Positions 53,581 to 62,141 are shown, numbered from the stretch's first letter. The stretch: DNA of 64,000 nucleotides from Dehalococcoidales bacterium (GCA_016926695.1 JAFGOB010000088.1:29617-93616), one strand, 5' to 3'. The notes: generated by a model from the sequence alone, not told the origin. Made by a program: numbers and translations.

Positions 53581-54522
53581 TTACTTATCCATCCTTACAA
53601 AATCCGTCCATGTTTTGAACGGTAATTTTATCCCTGCTACTTCGGCAGGCGTTTTACCCTTGAGTCCTAAATGCGGTTTGAAAAAGTTGTAGTGAATAAG
53701 GAAACCATCGAGAATTGCACGAGCCGTTGGGATTGTCTTAAAGCCCCTTACGACCTTCGTTTTTTCTTTGATAGACCCCTGGAAACGCTCAATCCGGTTT
53801 GTATTGTTTTGGATATCAAACGGACCGCCCTGAATATGCTTAGTATCAGCACCGAAGGCAAGTTCTATTCCGTCCAGATATCCAGCCAACTTATCAGTGA
53901 TTATAATCTTAGGTACTTTACCAGCTCTTTTTGAAGCCGCCGTCATAAGTTGATAGGCTTCGTTTGTCCCTCTGTTATAGGTGAAATATGTTGCCAGTAA
54001 GAATCTCGTGTCTTCATCGATAATGTCCCATAGCCAGTGAATCTTATCGTTGAATTTGATAGCCGTTTCATCTGCTACCCATGTATCGGATACTTTAGGC
54101 GTGTATTTATCGAAAACATTAACCGCTTTTTTAGCATAGCCCATTACCCAGCGATAGACCGTCGATTCGTGAACCTGATTACCGCTTTCGGTTAAATGTC
54201 TGGCAATATCGGCAAAAGACAGACCATCATAATATGAACTTATGCTCGTTCCGATATCCTCTATAGTTGAACGCTTTTTAAAAGGCGTATCGGTATTGCT
54301 GAATTTACGATGACACGCCCGGCAAATATATTCCTGTGTTCCTTCACGGATACCGTACTTCATAATGTCTTTAGACCCGCACCACTTGCAGGCTATTTGT
54401 TCAGGCTGGGTATAGTGCGACCTCTCCAGATTTGCCGTATGCATAATATGACCAATATTTATCTTGGCTACTACCTCAGCAACCGCCTTTTTCATTTCTT
54501 CTTTGGAGAGGGTGTCCGTCAT
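53581..54522 (-). CDS. IS6-like DDE transposase with N-terminal zinc ribbon
   Basis: A 313-residue DDE enzyme. A zinc ribbon (IACKWCGSKDIMKYG and YICRACHRKFS, residues about 43-75) precedes a helix-turn-helix-like YYDGLSFADIARHLTE region and the catalytic core: first Asp in DTWVADETAIKF near 148, second Asp in KIIITDKLAGYLDG near 210, Glu in NRIERFQGSIKEKTKVVRGF near 243. The DEAD-box-like order and the short C-terminal HYNFFKPHLGLKGKTPAEVAG match IS6/IS240-type transposases. No clear terminal inverted repeats were found near 53575 or upstream. Its ATG overlaps the end of an upstream membrane-protein gene by ATGA. Confidence 0.88.
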   Translation of the reverse strand: MTDTLSKEEMKKAVAEVVAKINIGHIMHTANLERSHYTQPEQIACKWCGSKDIMKYGIREGTQEYICRACHRKFSNTDTPFKKRSTIEDIGTSISSYYDGLSFADIARHLTESGNQVHESTVYRWVMGYAKKAVNVFDKYTPKVSDTWVADETAIKFNDKIHWLWDIIDEDTRFLLATYFTYNRGTNEAYQLMTAASKRAGKVPKIIITDKLAGYLDGIELAFGADTKHIQGGPFDIQNNTNRIERFQGSIKEKTKVVRGFKTIPTARAILDGFLIHYNFFKPHLGLKGKTPAEVAGIKLPFKTWTDFVRMDK

Positions 54523-55274
54523 TGTTCTAATTCCTGCGAATATTCTGAATATTGATTTATTGAATATGATGATTCCAATACTCTTAGACCCTCTCTATCC
54601 CTCAATTGAACAATAATTATTAAGGTCTGCGCTACCTTCACACCTTGCCTACATTTAACTACCCTTTTAAGTAGCCTATCATCAATAATTGTAAATATAT
54701 CACTCGCAAATTCGTTGCGTTTTCCCTTTAATAAGTTGGGAGGTTGTAATATCTCCCAACCGTCTTTAGGCTCATACTGTCCTATTTTTAATTTTATCCA
54801 CATACGATACGGTTTAAAATCGTAAACGAGACCACTATCTATTCCATATTTAAGCATAACCTCTTTAGGTGATAAAGATTCTCTATTAAAATCAATCCAC
54901 TCTATTACGGGTCTTAACCATTGTTCCTCATGACCCTGTTGGCTTTTTAGTAATTCACGATGTGCGCTCACTTCATCGGTCATAATACTTAAGTCTTTCG
55001 ACATAGAATTAATCGTCTCCTGATACGGGTTGATCGATTTTTTTGAGTCTGACGCTTTTTTGCTATTATTACTCCAAAATGTTGGTGATAATTTAGGTAA
55101 ATACCAAGCAACTGCAAATATAACAGCCACAAAAACGACCAAAAAACCCACATCCCGTATTACCGATGTTATGGTGATCATCTTTGACACCAACCACCAT
55201 AATAGTTGGGATACGGCTTCCAATAGTAAAAAGTGTAAAATAGCGCCCAATGATGGCATTCGTAAATTAAACAT
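54519..55274 (-). CDS. Membrane-anchored protein of unknown function, coupled to the transposase gene
   Basis: A 251-residue protein with two hydrophobic segments near the N terminus (about 10-30 and 38-58, LLLEAVSQLLWWLV and DVGFLVVFVAVIFAVAWYL), then a long soluble part with a probable coiled coil (INSMSKDLSIMTDEVSAHRELLKSQQG) and a C-terminal domain of mixed helices. I find no family. Its TGA overlaps the transposase ATG by four bases, so the two are cotranscribed and coupled, which is unusual for a transposase partner. Base composition is A+T-richer than the metabolic genes of the window. Confidence 0.6.
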   Translation of the reverse strand: MFNLRMPSLGAILHFLLLEAVSQLLWWLVSKMITITSVIRDVGFLVVFVAVIFAVAWYLPKLSPTFWSNNSKKASDSKKSINPYQETINSMSKDLSIMTDEVSAHRELLKSQQGHEEQWLRPVIEWIDFNRESLSPKEVMLKYGIDSGLVYDFKPYRMWIKLKIGQYEPKDGWEILQPPNLLKGKRNEFASDIFTIIDDRLLKRVVKCRQGVKVAQTLIIIVQLRDREGLRVLESSYSINQYSEYSQELEQ

Positions 55275-56060
55275 AATTTTTTTATCCCCCTCATCCAGAG
55301 ATGAACAAGCCTAAACATTGTTCACCCCCGTAAGGGATAGTGTTTTGGCCTATTATTAATAACCGGATATAGTTTGAGTTGGGTGACCGTCTAGATTCAA
55401 TATAGGCGGTTTGTTTGAGTTAAATATATACATAATTTACAGTTTCACTTCGCAATACATGACCGTTTGTGCCTGCGTTCCCTGCTACACCCCCTCACAG
55501 GAAGACATATCCCAAACTCGCTGGGCCGTCAAGGCAACACATATCGAGGGCGTGTGTATATTCCTGGTTGGATAGAGCCGTTAATCCGGTCTTCAAGAGC
55601 CAGGCTTCCGGCGTAAATGGAGCCACCCTTCCGTATATACAAGCCGCTCTGGTTATCTTATTCAAATTGATGATGTGTTAATTAAGGTGATTTATACTCC
55701 CAAGTAAAATTGGTGTTCAGACCTGTTGTAGGGGCGTGGTCTCTGACCCGCCCGCCCTCAGGTACTGATAAATATACGTTACCCCATAATATTCAGGGCA
55801 TCTCAACTCCCTAGAGTTCGGGCTGGCCGGTTCGAAACCGGCCACTACTACAGGGTAGCTACCCGATAGTTTTCTCTGCTATTATCCCTTCTTCGTACTT
55901 TTATCAACCAGAAAACACACAGGTCAGTACAAATGGCTTTCAACAAAGGTAGGCTGGCTGGCTCAGTTCCGGGAATACAAGCAGATCCAATCTCTTTTTA
56001 AGCTGCCTTCACGGTCACTAACCCCAAACTGGATACGGTCATAGAGTGCGAGCGTCAACA

Positions 56061-56125
56061 GGATAGGTTATCGGTTTTTAGTGACCTATCCTCTTTTAAG
56101 GGTATTCTACACCCTTTAAAAGAGG
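56061..56125 (+). promoter_or_regulatory. Two tandem hairpins before the 178-residue membrane protein
   Basis: Hairpin 1: GGATAGGT (56061-56068) with ACCTATCC (56084-56091), 15-base loop. Hairpin 2: CCTCTTTTAAGGGT (56090-56103) with ACCCTTTAAAAGAGG (56111-56125), one bulged base, 7-base loop. The two share two bases and are about 80 bases before the next gene. No T run follows hairpin 2, so a terminator is less likely than a leader or repeat structure. Confidence 0.5.
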
Positions 56126-56192
56126 GGTTACACCAAATCTTATATTTTTCTTCTTTTGATATATGCATGTGTTTATTTAACCGTATATTTGA

Positions 56193-56198
56193 TACAAT
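56193..56198 (+). promoter_or_regulatory. Extended -10 box of a probably leaderless gene
   Basis: TGATACAAT (TGNTAYAAT type, TACAAT at 56193-56198), 6 bases before ATG 56205. There is no Shine-Dalgarno. Confidence 0.45.
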
Positions 56199-56204
56199 TC
56201 GGAC

Positions 56205-56741
56205 ATGAGTGAATTTTTGAATTTTGCATTGGGCATTTTGGGGGTAGCAGGTTTTGTTCTAGCTTTATATCTTGCTTGTGTAGAATGGCATCGCTACAGA
56301 ATGCATCTTCAAATGGTTTTAATGGAAGTGAAATATGTTGGTCAATTAAAGGACACTCATTTAGTTTTATTGTCTGTAGCTTTTGTGAATCCAGCATCGG
56401 CTGGTAAAACTGTTTTTCATATTCTAGGCGGTGCGCCAAACAGTGAAGTTTTTTCACCATGTCCATATCAATATCTGGAAGATAAGAACTCTTTATTGTT
56501 CCAATTACCGAACTCTGATAAGGCGGTAATCGTCCAAAGGAACGAATTATTATGGCTTCCCCTTGATATACCCCCAAACCAATCGGAAACAAAGTGGTAT
56601 GCTGCCCTAATACGTAGGGCGGTGGAAGCGGAAGAGAAACATCCTGAAGTTCATATTCGTTTGTATGCCCAAGACGTTTTAAACAAACAGCTTGCCAAAT
56701 ACGAGAGAAATATTGAGCTGAGAACCCACCGAGTTTTCTAA
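56205..56741 (+). CDS. Small membrane protein of unknown function
   Basis: A 178-residue protein with one N-terminal hydrophobic helix (about 7-27, FALGILGVAGFVLALYLAC), then a soluble beta-rich part with no motif I know (e.g. KYVGQLKDTHLVLLSVAFVNPAS, ELLWLPLDIPPNQSE, EKHPEVHIRLYAQDVL). The topology would be a single anchor with a cytoplasmic or outside domain. The opposite-strand open frame over the same stretch is longer but poorer in composition. It is likely leaderless from the -10 box at 56193. It ends the A+T-rich accessory stretch. Confidence 0.55.
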   Translation: MSEFLNFALGILGVAGFVLALYLACVEWHRYRMHLQMVLMEVKYVGQLKDTHLVLLSVAFVNPASAGKTVFHILGGAPNSEVFSPCPYQYLEDKNSLLFQLPNSDKAVIVQRNELLWLPLDIPPNQSETKWYAALIRRAVEAEEKHPEVHIRLYAQDVLNKQLAKYERNIELRTHRVF

Positions 56742-56896
56742 GGAAGTGAATCATTATTCACCCCCTTTGGTACTACACCCCGATGCATGAGTACCCTTGT
56801 TTCTTGTATCTTGTATTTTGTTTCTTATTCCCTACATCCGGATGTATGATAATAAAAGAACAATCATGAACAGGGATACCGACAAGGAGGAATAAC

Positions 56897-57871
56897 ATGG
56901 CTTACCTGGTTACAGGCGGTACCGGTTTTATCGGCTCACGGGTGGTACGGGACCTGGTGCACGAGGGGGAAGAGGTGGTGGTCTACGACTGGGACCCGGA
57001 CCGTGCGGCGCTTGAGAGATTGATGGATAAAGCCGAAGTAGAGGAGAAAGTCAGAATCGTCCGGGGTGACGTCACGGATTTCGCCCGCATGGCCGGCGTG
57101 ATACGTCAGTATAATATCGATAGAGTAGTCCACCTGGCTGCCATGCTTTTGCATGACGTCAATGCCAGTCCACTGACGGGAATGCGTGTAAACTGCGAAG
57201 GCACGGTCAATGTCTTCGAGACCGCCAGGCTGATGGGACTGAAAAAGGTGGTCTGGATCAGCAGCGGCTCGGTCTTCGGCCCGCCGGAAAGCTACAGCCA
57301 GGAGTATATTCCCAATGACGCCCCGCACTATCCCCAGAATCTCTACGGGGCCACCAAATCAATCGATGAGATGTTCGCCGCATATTATGCCGACCGCTAC
57401 GACCTGGATATTACGGCTATCCGGCTGGTGCTGGTCTACGGGGCATGGCAGAAAAACGGCAGGACAGCGGCTATAATCCGGGAGATGGTCTGCAATCCGG
57501 CCCTGGGCAAACCGGGTAAGGTCCCCGCAGCCGGCGATAACATCCTGGGCTGGACATACGTCGATGATGCCTCCCGGGCAATCCTGCTGGCCTGTAAATC
57601 GGTCAGGCCGAAAACACGCTCTTTTTCCGTACGCGGCAATATCCACTCCGTCCAGGAGATCGTGGACTACGTCAAGGAGCTTATACCCCCGGCAAAGATT
57701 GAGCTACTTTCTCTGGAACGGTCCAAAAGCCATCTCATCATGACCTGTAAATACGATACCGCGCGTATAGAAGACGAGCTGGGTTTCAGTACCCGCTGGA
57801 ACATGAAGCAGGGCATTAAAGAGACTATTAACATGGTCAGGAAAGAACAGGGTCTCCCGCAGGTAGAATAA
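56897..57871 (+). CDS. NAD-dependent epimerase/dehydratase (extended SDR)
   Basis: A 324-residue sugar-nucleotide-type epimerase. TGGTGFIGSRVVRDLV at 6-21 binds NAD, YGATKSIDE near 153 carries the catalytic Tyr-x3-Lys, and ISSGSVFGPPESYS supplies Ser. Substrate unknown (nucleotide sugar or a small ketone). AAGGAGG lies 9 bases before ATG 56897. Not in an operon; 347 bases of spacer follow. Confidence 0.87.
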   Translation: MAYLVTGGTGFIGSRVVRDLVHEGEEVVVYDWDPDRAALERLMDKAEVEEKVRIVRGDVTDFARMAGVIRQYNIDRVVHLAAMLLHDVNASPLTGMRVNCEGTVNVFETARLMGLKKVVWISSGSVFGPPESYSQEYIPNDAPHYPQNLYGATKSIDEMFAAYYADRYDLDITAIRLVLVYGAWQKNGRTAAIIREMVCNPALGKPGKVPAAGDNILGWTYVDDASRAILLACKSVRPKTRSFSVRGNIHSVQEIVDYVKELIPPAKIELLSLERSKSHLIMTCKYDTARIEDELGFSTRWNMKQGIKETINMVRKEQGLPQVE

Positions 57872-58218
57872 ATGTTAAGAATATACACAGGCAACCGGTT
57901 CCAGTATATGCTATAATAAGTTTGATATAGATATATACCGGTCGTATAACATTTGTCTTTCACAGGATATTGACGGTCGTTGAATGTTCATACCGGGAGT
58001 CCAGATTTTTACAATCCGGTAACGGAATCTTTTCATGGTCCGGCGCGGGGAGCACCGGATCGAATAAGGTACTTTTTCCCCAAATATTCACATCAGCTAC
58101 AGGCATTGAAGGCCCCGGAACTGAGAAGCCCTAAAAACCTTGTATAATAAAAATATATACATTATCAAGCAGCGAATCCGGATTAGTCTTAAAACTTGAT
58201 AAGGCAGGTGATGAAAAA
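57872..58218. other. Leader region of the nfeD-stomatin pair
   Basis: This 347-base spacer contains a TATAAT box (58142-58147) and an 8-base inverted repeat TTATCAAG (58162-58169)/CTTGATAA (58195-58202) just before the TTG start of the NfeD gene. No gene is seen in it. Confidence 0.45.
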
Positions 58219-58677
58219 TTGGAAATATTCTCTGAAGAATGGATCTGGCTGTTATTTGTCGTTATCGGAATGATTTTGGTCATGCTGGAACTTTTTGTCG
58301 GTATTGATACCGGCCTTGACATGGTATTCATAGGATCAGCCTTCATACTGGGGGGGCTTATCTCCTGGCCGCTTAACAACTGGATTTTTACCGTAATAAT
58401 TACCTGCGTAATATGTATAGCCTATATCGCACTGGGAAGGAGATACGTCCACCGGTGGACCAATGTAAAAAAGACCAGGACCAATGTGGATGCACTCATC
58501 GGACAAAAAGGCATCGTAATTCAAGGCGTTACACCCAGCCGGGACGGCCGGGTAAAGGTGCGTAATGAAGAATGGAAGGCCGGGTCGGATGAAGTCATTC
58601 AGGAAGGGGAGGAAATCGAAGTCACGGGTATCAATGGAGTTACCCTGAAAGTAGAGAAAACCAAAGGAGGTAAATGA
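58219..58677 (+). CDS. NfeD-like membrane protein
   Basis: A 152-residue short NfeD (1b type). Three hydrophobic segments (about 7-27, 33-50 and 55-73, e.g. LWLLFVVIGMILVMLELFVG) precede an OB-fold domain ending VTGINGVTLKVEK with IGQKGIVIQGV and VRNEEWKAGSDEVI, typical of NfeD C-terminal domains that bind a partner stomatin. The start is TTG 58219. Its stop lies one base before the stomatin gene ATG, whose ribosome site AAGGAGG is in the nfeD end, so the two are a standard pair. Confidence 0.88.
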   Translation: MEIFSEEWIWLLFVVIGMILVMLELFVGIDTGLDMVFIGSAFILGGLISWPLNNWIFTVIITCVICIAYIALGRRYVHRWTNVKKTRTNVDALIGQKGIVIQGVTPSRDGRVKVRNEEWKAGSDEVIQEGEEIEVTGINGVTLKVEKTKGGK

Positions 58678-58678
58678 T

Positions 58679-59572
58679 ATGGGAATCGGCTGGATAGTAT
58701 TCCTGGTAATCCTGGTATTGCTGATAATCATCACGCTGGCAAAATCCATTGTCGTTATACATCAGGCACAAAAAGGCATCGTGGAAAGGTTCGGCAGGTA
58801 TAAGGAGACGCTCGACCCGGGATTGAGGTTCCTGGTGCCCTACATAGATATGCTGCGGGCCAGGATAGACCTGCGCGAAACCGTGCTGGATGTGGAGCCG
58901 CAGGCTGTAATCACCAAGGATAACGTGGGCGTGACAGTGGATGCGGTGGTCTACTATTATGTGACAGATGCCAAGGCAGTTCAGTATGAAGTAGCTAATT
59001 TTTATGTTGCGGTAAGCAAACTGGCCCAGACCAACCTGAGAAACCTGGTAGGCGATATGGCGCTGGATGAGACCCTGGCCTCAAGGGAACGCATCAATGC
59101 CGCCCTCAGGACCACACTGGATGAAGCTACCGACAAATGGGGAGTCAAAGTTACCAGGGTAGAGGTTAAGGAAATCCTGCCGCCCAAGGATATCTCTGAC
59201 TCTATGAGCAAGCAGATGAAAGCCGAGCGGGAGAAAAGGGCCACCATACTGGAAGCGGAGGCCTACCGTCAAAAACAGATACTTGAGGCCGAAGGAGATA
59301 AACAGAACGCTATTCTGATCGCTGAAGGCGATAAGCAGGCCGCTATCCTGAGGGCTGAAGGCGAGGCTAAAGCCATAGAAAATGTTTCGAATGCCGCCAA
59401 CCAGTACTTTATCGGAAATGCCCAGTTGCTGAAACAGCTCGAAGTAACCCAGGCTTCTCTGAAAGACAATACCAAGCTGATTATGTCCGACCAGTCGCGG
59501 CTGATCAATGTCCTGGGACTGGCTGAGTCCCTTTCCGGGACCCCGCTGGAAAAGCATGCCGGTAAAAAATAG
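58679..59572 (+). CDS. SPFH-domain stomatin/prohibitin-like protein (slipin)
   Basis: A 297-residue membrane-associated scaffold. One N-terminal membrane helix (about 3-22), then the SPFH domain (VVIHQAQKGIVERFGRYKETLDPGLRFLVPYIDM, in parts) with VVYYYVTDAKAVQYEVANF, and a C-terminal helical region rich in repeats EAEGDKQNAILIAEGDKQAAILRAEGEAKAIEN. These proteins oligomerise into membrane microdomain scaffolds and pair with NfeD. ATG 58679 follows AAGGAGG by 9 bases. Confidence 0.92.
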   Translation: MGIGWIVFLVILVLLIIITLAKSIVVIHQAQKGIVERFGRYKETLDPGLRFLVPYIDMLRARIDLRETVLDVEPQAVITKDNVGVTVDAVVYYYVTDAKAVQYEVANFYVAVSKLAQTNLRNLVGDMALDETLASRERINAALRTTLDEATDKWGVKVTRVEVKEILPPKDISDSMSKQMKAEREKRATILEAEAYRQKQILEAEGDKQNAILIAEGDKQAAILRAEGEAKAIENVSNAANQYFIGNAQLLKQLEVTQASLKDNTKLIMSDQSRLINVLGLAESLSGTPLEKHAGKK

Positions 59573-59630
59573 TCCCGCTGGCGGGCCCGGTTTTCTGAAA
59601 TGGCGTAGAAATCGTTGATTCGAGAATCAT

Positions 59631-59659
59631 AGGGGCCGCGGATGTGATCCGCGGCCCCT
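59631..59659. terminator. Bidirectional terminator-like hairpin
   Basis: Perfect 13-base stem AGGGGCCGCGGAT (59631-59643) with ATCCGCGGCCCCT (59647-59659), loop GTG, between two convergent genes. Followed on the plus strand by GCGTCATTTTCT. The G+C-rich arms fit a shared terminator. Confidence 0.6.
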
Positions 59660-59683
59660 GCGTCATTTTCTCCTCGATTTCGT

Positions 59684-61420
59684 TTACCTGGACTCTACAG
59701 ATGTAATTAATCTGGATATCCTGGAAGGTGTGGCGGTCAGCAGCTTTTTTACCGTGATGGTGTCTATACCCGGTACATAGCCGTCTTTGACCGCGATCAG
59801 CCAGTATTGTCCAGCCTGGCTGAAACGGGGCTGGGGAGAAACGTAACCCGTATCATCCGTCCATCCCAGGAAGATTCCCTGTTTCTCGGCCAGGAATTTC
59901 AGATCGGTATAGTCATCCGGATTGCTTTTACCGTCGTTTTCCACTGCCCAGACTGCCGCTCCGGAAACGGGTATCTCTACCGGCAGAGCACTTTTTTCCA
60001 CAACCCTGAGGGAAACCGGCTGAAGGACTCCGACCGTATCCGGCGCACGGATGGCCAGCTCTTTCACCTCCGATATGGTGATCTTGCCGAAGGCCGGTTT
60101 ATATCCCTGATGAGTAGCTACAAGCATATACCCGCCCGGCTCATCAAAGGCGTGAAAGACCTGTCCGGCGTTATTGGTAAGTCCAAGAAAGATACCTTTA
60201 TCGGAAATCAACGCGGCCATTTGATCTTCGTCGTTGCTCATAACCGTTTCATCATCAACCATCAAAGCCCATATACCAGCTCCGGATACAGGGTTTCCGT
60301 TCTCGGGTTCATAGACGGTAAACTCGCAGGTCTGGTATATCAGGGCTGTTTCCGGACCCTTGATGGCCATCTTCTTGAGAGGTTTGACCGTGATCTGGTC
60401 TATTCCGGGTACATAGCCGGTTTTAAAAGCCACCAGCCAATATTGGCCTGTCTCTTTAAGACAGGGATTGGGATAAATATAGCCGTCTTTATTCGTCAGG
60501 CCCAGGAATATGCCGCAATCTGCTACCGCTTTCTCATCGGTCAGGGTGTCCAGCGTGTTAGCCTGGCTTACCGCCCAGACTGCCGCATTGGCCACGGGAA
60601 TCTCAACAGTAAGAACGCTTTTTTCCACAACCCTCAGCTTGAAGGGTTGATATACATAGACTGCTTCGGGCGCCCTTATCGCCAGTTCCTTCACTTCCAG
60701 AATGGTGATTTTCCCAAAAGCCGGCTTATATCCCCGGTGGGTGGCTAAAAGCATGTACATACCCGCTTTGTCAAAAGCATGGGAGACCTTTCCCTGGTTG
60801 CCGGTATATCCCAGGAAAATGCCGTTGGCGGTGATTGACGAGACCAGATCGAACTCGTTGCTGGTAAGGACCGCCTCATTATTTACTGGCAAAGCCCAGA
60901 CGCCCGCCCTGGAGACGGGATTTCCGTTTTCGGGTTCATAAACGGTGAACTCGCAGGTCTGGTATGTCATAGCTGATTCCGGACCTTTGATCGCCATTGC
61001 TTTCAGCGGTTGAATGGTGATCCAGGAGAAAGCGGGCTGGCGGCCATCCTTGAAGGCCGTCAACAAAAATGTACTGCTGTCATGGAAGATGTATTGCAGC
61101 TCACCGCTGTTGCCCGTCTTGCCAAGGAAAATACCCACCTGTCCGCTCTGTGCGATGCTGACTGAGGCCGGGTTCGGCGCACTATTGATATCAACCGCCC
61201 ATACTCCAGCACCGGATACCGGTTCCCCACCGGGCAGCTCGACTACCTTTATCTCGACTTTTTCTCCCTGATAGGCAACCTGTGGGGCTTTGATTGCCAG
61301 GGAAGGGACGACCACCGATACTGCTTCTTCCGTACCCGAGGCAGATTGAGCGATCGCAGGGGTACTGAAAACCGTGAGTCCAACTAACAGAACAACCATA
61401 ATACATAGAAACGTTTTCAT
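59684..61420 (-). CDS. Exported protein with five alternating tandem beta-domain repeats
   Basis: A 578-residue protein with a clear signal peptide (1-25, cleavage after AIAQ-like site). It consists of five repeats of about 100 residues at 41-138, 142-242, 246-346, 350-451 and 455-558. Repeats 2 and 4 share CEFTVYEPENGNPVS and IKGPE; repeats 3 and 5 share AIRAP and LRVVEKS, giving an A-B-A-B-A-B-like alternation. Every repeat ends with GIFLG near its centre-C and a final ITV or ITI strand, in the style of bacterial Ig-like or carboxypeptidase-regulatory beta-sandwich domains, though I cannot name the family. Surface or secreted role. GGAGGAAAAA precedes ATG 61420. Divergent from an ECF sigma gene. 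Confidence 0.82.
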   Translation of the reverse strand: MKTFLCIMVVLLVGLTVFSTPAIAQSASGTEEAVSVVVPSLAIKAPQVAYQGEKVEIKVVELPGGEPVSGAGVWAVDINSAPNPASVSIAQSGQVGIFLGKTGNSGELQYIFHDSSTFLLTAFKDGRQPAFSWITIQPLKAMAIKGPESAMTYQTCEFTVYEPENGNPVSRAGVWALPVNNEAVLTSNEFDLVSSITANGIFLGYTGNQGKVSHAFDKAGMYMLLATHRGYKPAFGKITILEVKELAIRAPEAVYVYQPFKLRVVEKSVLTVEIPVANAAVWAVSQANTLDTLTDEKAVADCGIFLGLTNKDGYIYPNPCLKETGQYWLVAFKTGYVPGIDQITVKPLKKMAIKGPETALIYQTCEFTVYEPENGNPVSGAGIWALMVDDETVMSNDEDQMAALISDKGIFLGLTNNAGQVFHAFDEPGGYMLVATHQGYKPAFGKITISEVKELAIRAPDTVGVLQPVSLRVVEKSALPVEIPVSGAAVWAVENDGKSNPDDYTDLKFLAEKQGIFLGWTDDTGYVSPQPRFSQAGQYWLIAVKDGYVPGIDTITVKKLLTATPSRISRLITSVESR

Positions 61421-61580
61421 TTTTTCCTCCTTTTTTCTTGTTCTGTGTTGTTTACACCCGGAAGAGACCGTTTGTTATGGTATTTGGCGGATTTTAGGTA
61501 TTTAGTACTATACGGGCTTTTATAGCGTAACAAAATGGGCTATGCTGGTGTATTAGCAAAAGGGGGTGACATATTTCCCT

Positions 61581-62141
61581 GTGACCAGTTCTTCTGAAGG
61601 ACTCGATACTATTACTGTTGTCAAACAGGCCATAAAGGGCGATGTGCAGGCATATGGAAGACTTTACAGCCTGTATGTTGACCGCATATACCGCTATGTT
61701 TTCTTTCAGGTCGGAGACAAAATGACAGCGGAAGATATTACCGAAGAGGTCTTTTTGAAATCCTGGAAGGCCATCTCCAGTTGCAGGGGCAAGGAGCATA
61801 CCTTTTCTGCCTGGCTATACCGGATCGCCCATAACCATATGGCTAACACCTTCCGCAAGAACCGCAAAGATGTATCACTTGAGAAACTTGATATACCGGA
61901 TGAGACAGACCCTGCAAGGGAGGCAGAAAAAAATATTGAACTTCAGAAAGTTCTCGAAGCAGTCAAGAACCTGCCGGAGCCTCAAAAAAGGGTCATTATG
62001 CTTAAATTCCTGGGTGAAGCCGACAACGAGGAGATCGGACGGATCATGGGAAAACGGCAGGGAGCAGTCAGGGCTCTGCAAATGCGCGCTTTGCTTAATT
62101 TAAGGGAGAAGTTTAGTTCCGGGGTGGATAGTGATGGGTGA
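61581..62141 (+). CDS. ECF-type RNA polymerase sigma factor
   Basis: A 186-residue sigma factor. Region 2 is LYSLYVDRIYRYVFFQVGDKMTAEDITEEVFLKSWKAI (in parts, about 28-65) with DITEEVFLKSWKAI typical of ECF region 2.2-2.4. Region 4 is QKRVIMLKFLGEADNEEIGRIMGKRQGAVRALQMRALLNLRE (about 130-172) with the HTH in NEEIGRIMGKRQGAVRALQ. Start GTG 61581 has a strong AGGGGGTGA 11 bases upstream; an earlier GTG at 61566 is possible. Overlaps the FecR-like gene by 8 bases, so they are coupled. The exported repeat protein is divergently transcribed, a common arrangement for a regulated target. Confidence 0.9.
   Translation: MTSSSEGLDTITVVKQAIKGDVQAYGRLYSLYVDRIYRYVFFQVGDKMTAEDITEEVFLKSWKAISSCRGKEHTFSAWLYRIAHNHMANTFRKNRKDVSLEKLDIPDETDPAREAEKNIELQKVLEAVKNLPEPQKRVIMLKFLGEADNEEIGRIMGKRQGAVRALQMRALLNLREKFSSGVDSDG

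Larger units (their letters stand above)
55275..56204. other. 930-base gene-free region with hairpins and possible decayed coding text
   Basis: No convincing gene. It holds the palindrome GGCCGGTTCGAAACCGGCC (about 55829-55847), a GTAGGGGCGTGGTCTCTGACCC-type repeat near 55730 (given here as TAGGGGCGTGG), and two tandem hairpins at 56061-56125. A stretch near 55470-55575 reads in one frame like coding sequence (SQTRWAVKATHIEGVCIFLVG) but has no proper start and ends soon, so it may be a decayed fragment. Confidence 0.5.

Noticed and set aside
55469..55681. 70-codon plus-strand frame in the long gap
   Set aside because: No ribosome site, no family, Pro/Ser-rich composition typical of random frames.
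55829..55847. GGTTCGAAACC as a tRNA T-loop
   Set aside because: It is the centre of a simple palindrome GGCCGGTTCGAAACCGGCC; no acceptor, D or anticodon stem is found around it.
56173..56754. 193-codon minus-strand frame opposite the 178-residue membrane protein
   Set aside because: The plus-strand frame has a clean N-terminal membrane helix and a near -10 box, while the minus frame has neither a start signal nor plausible composition.
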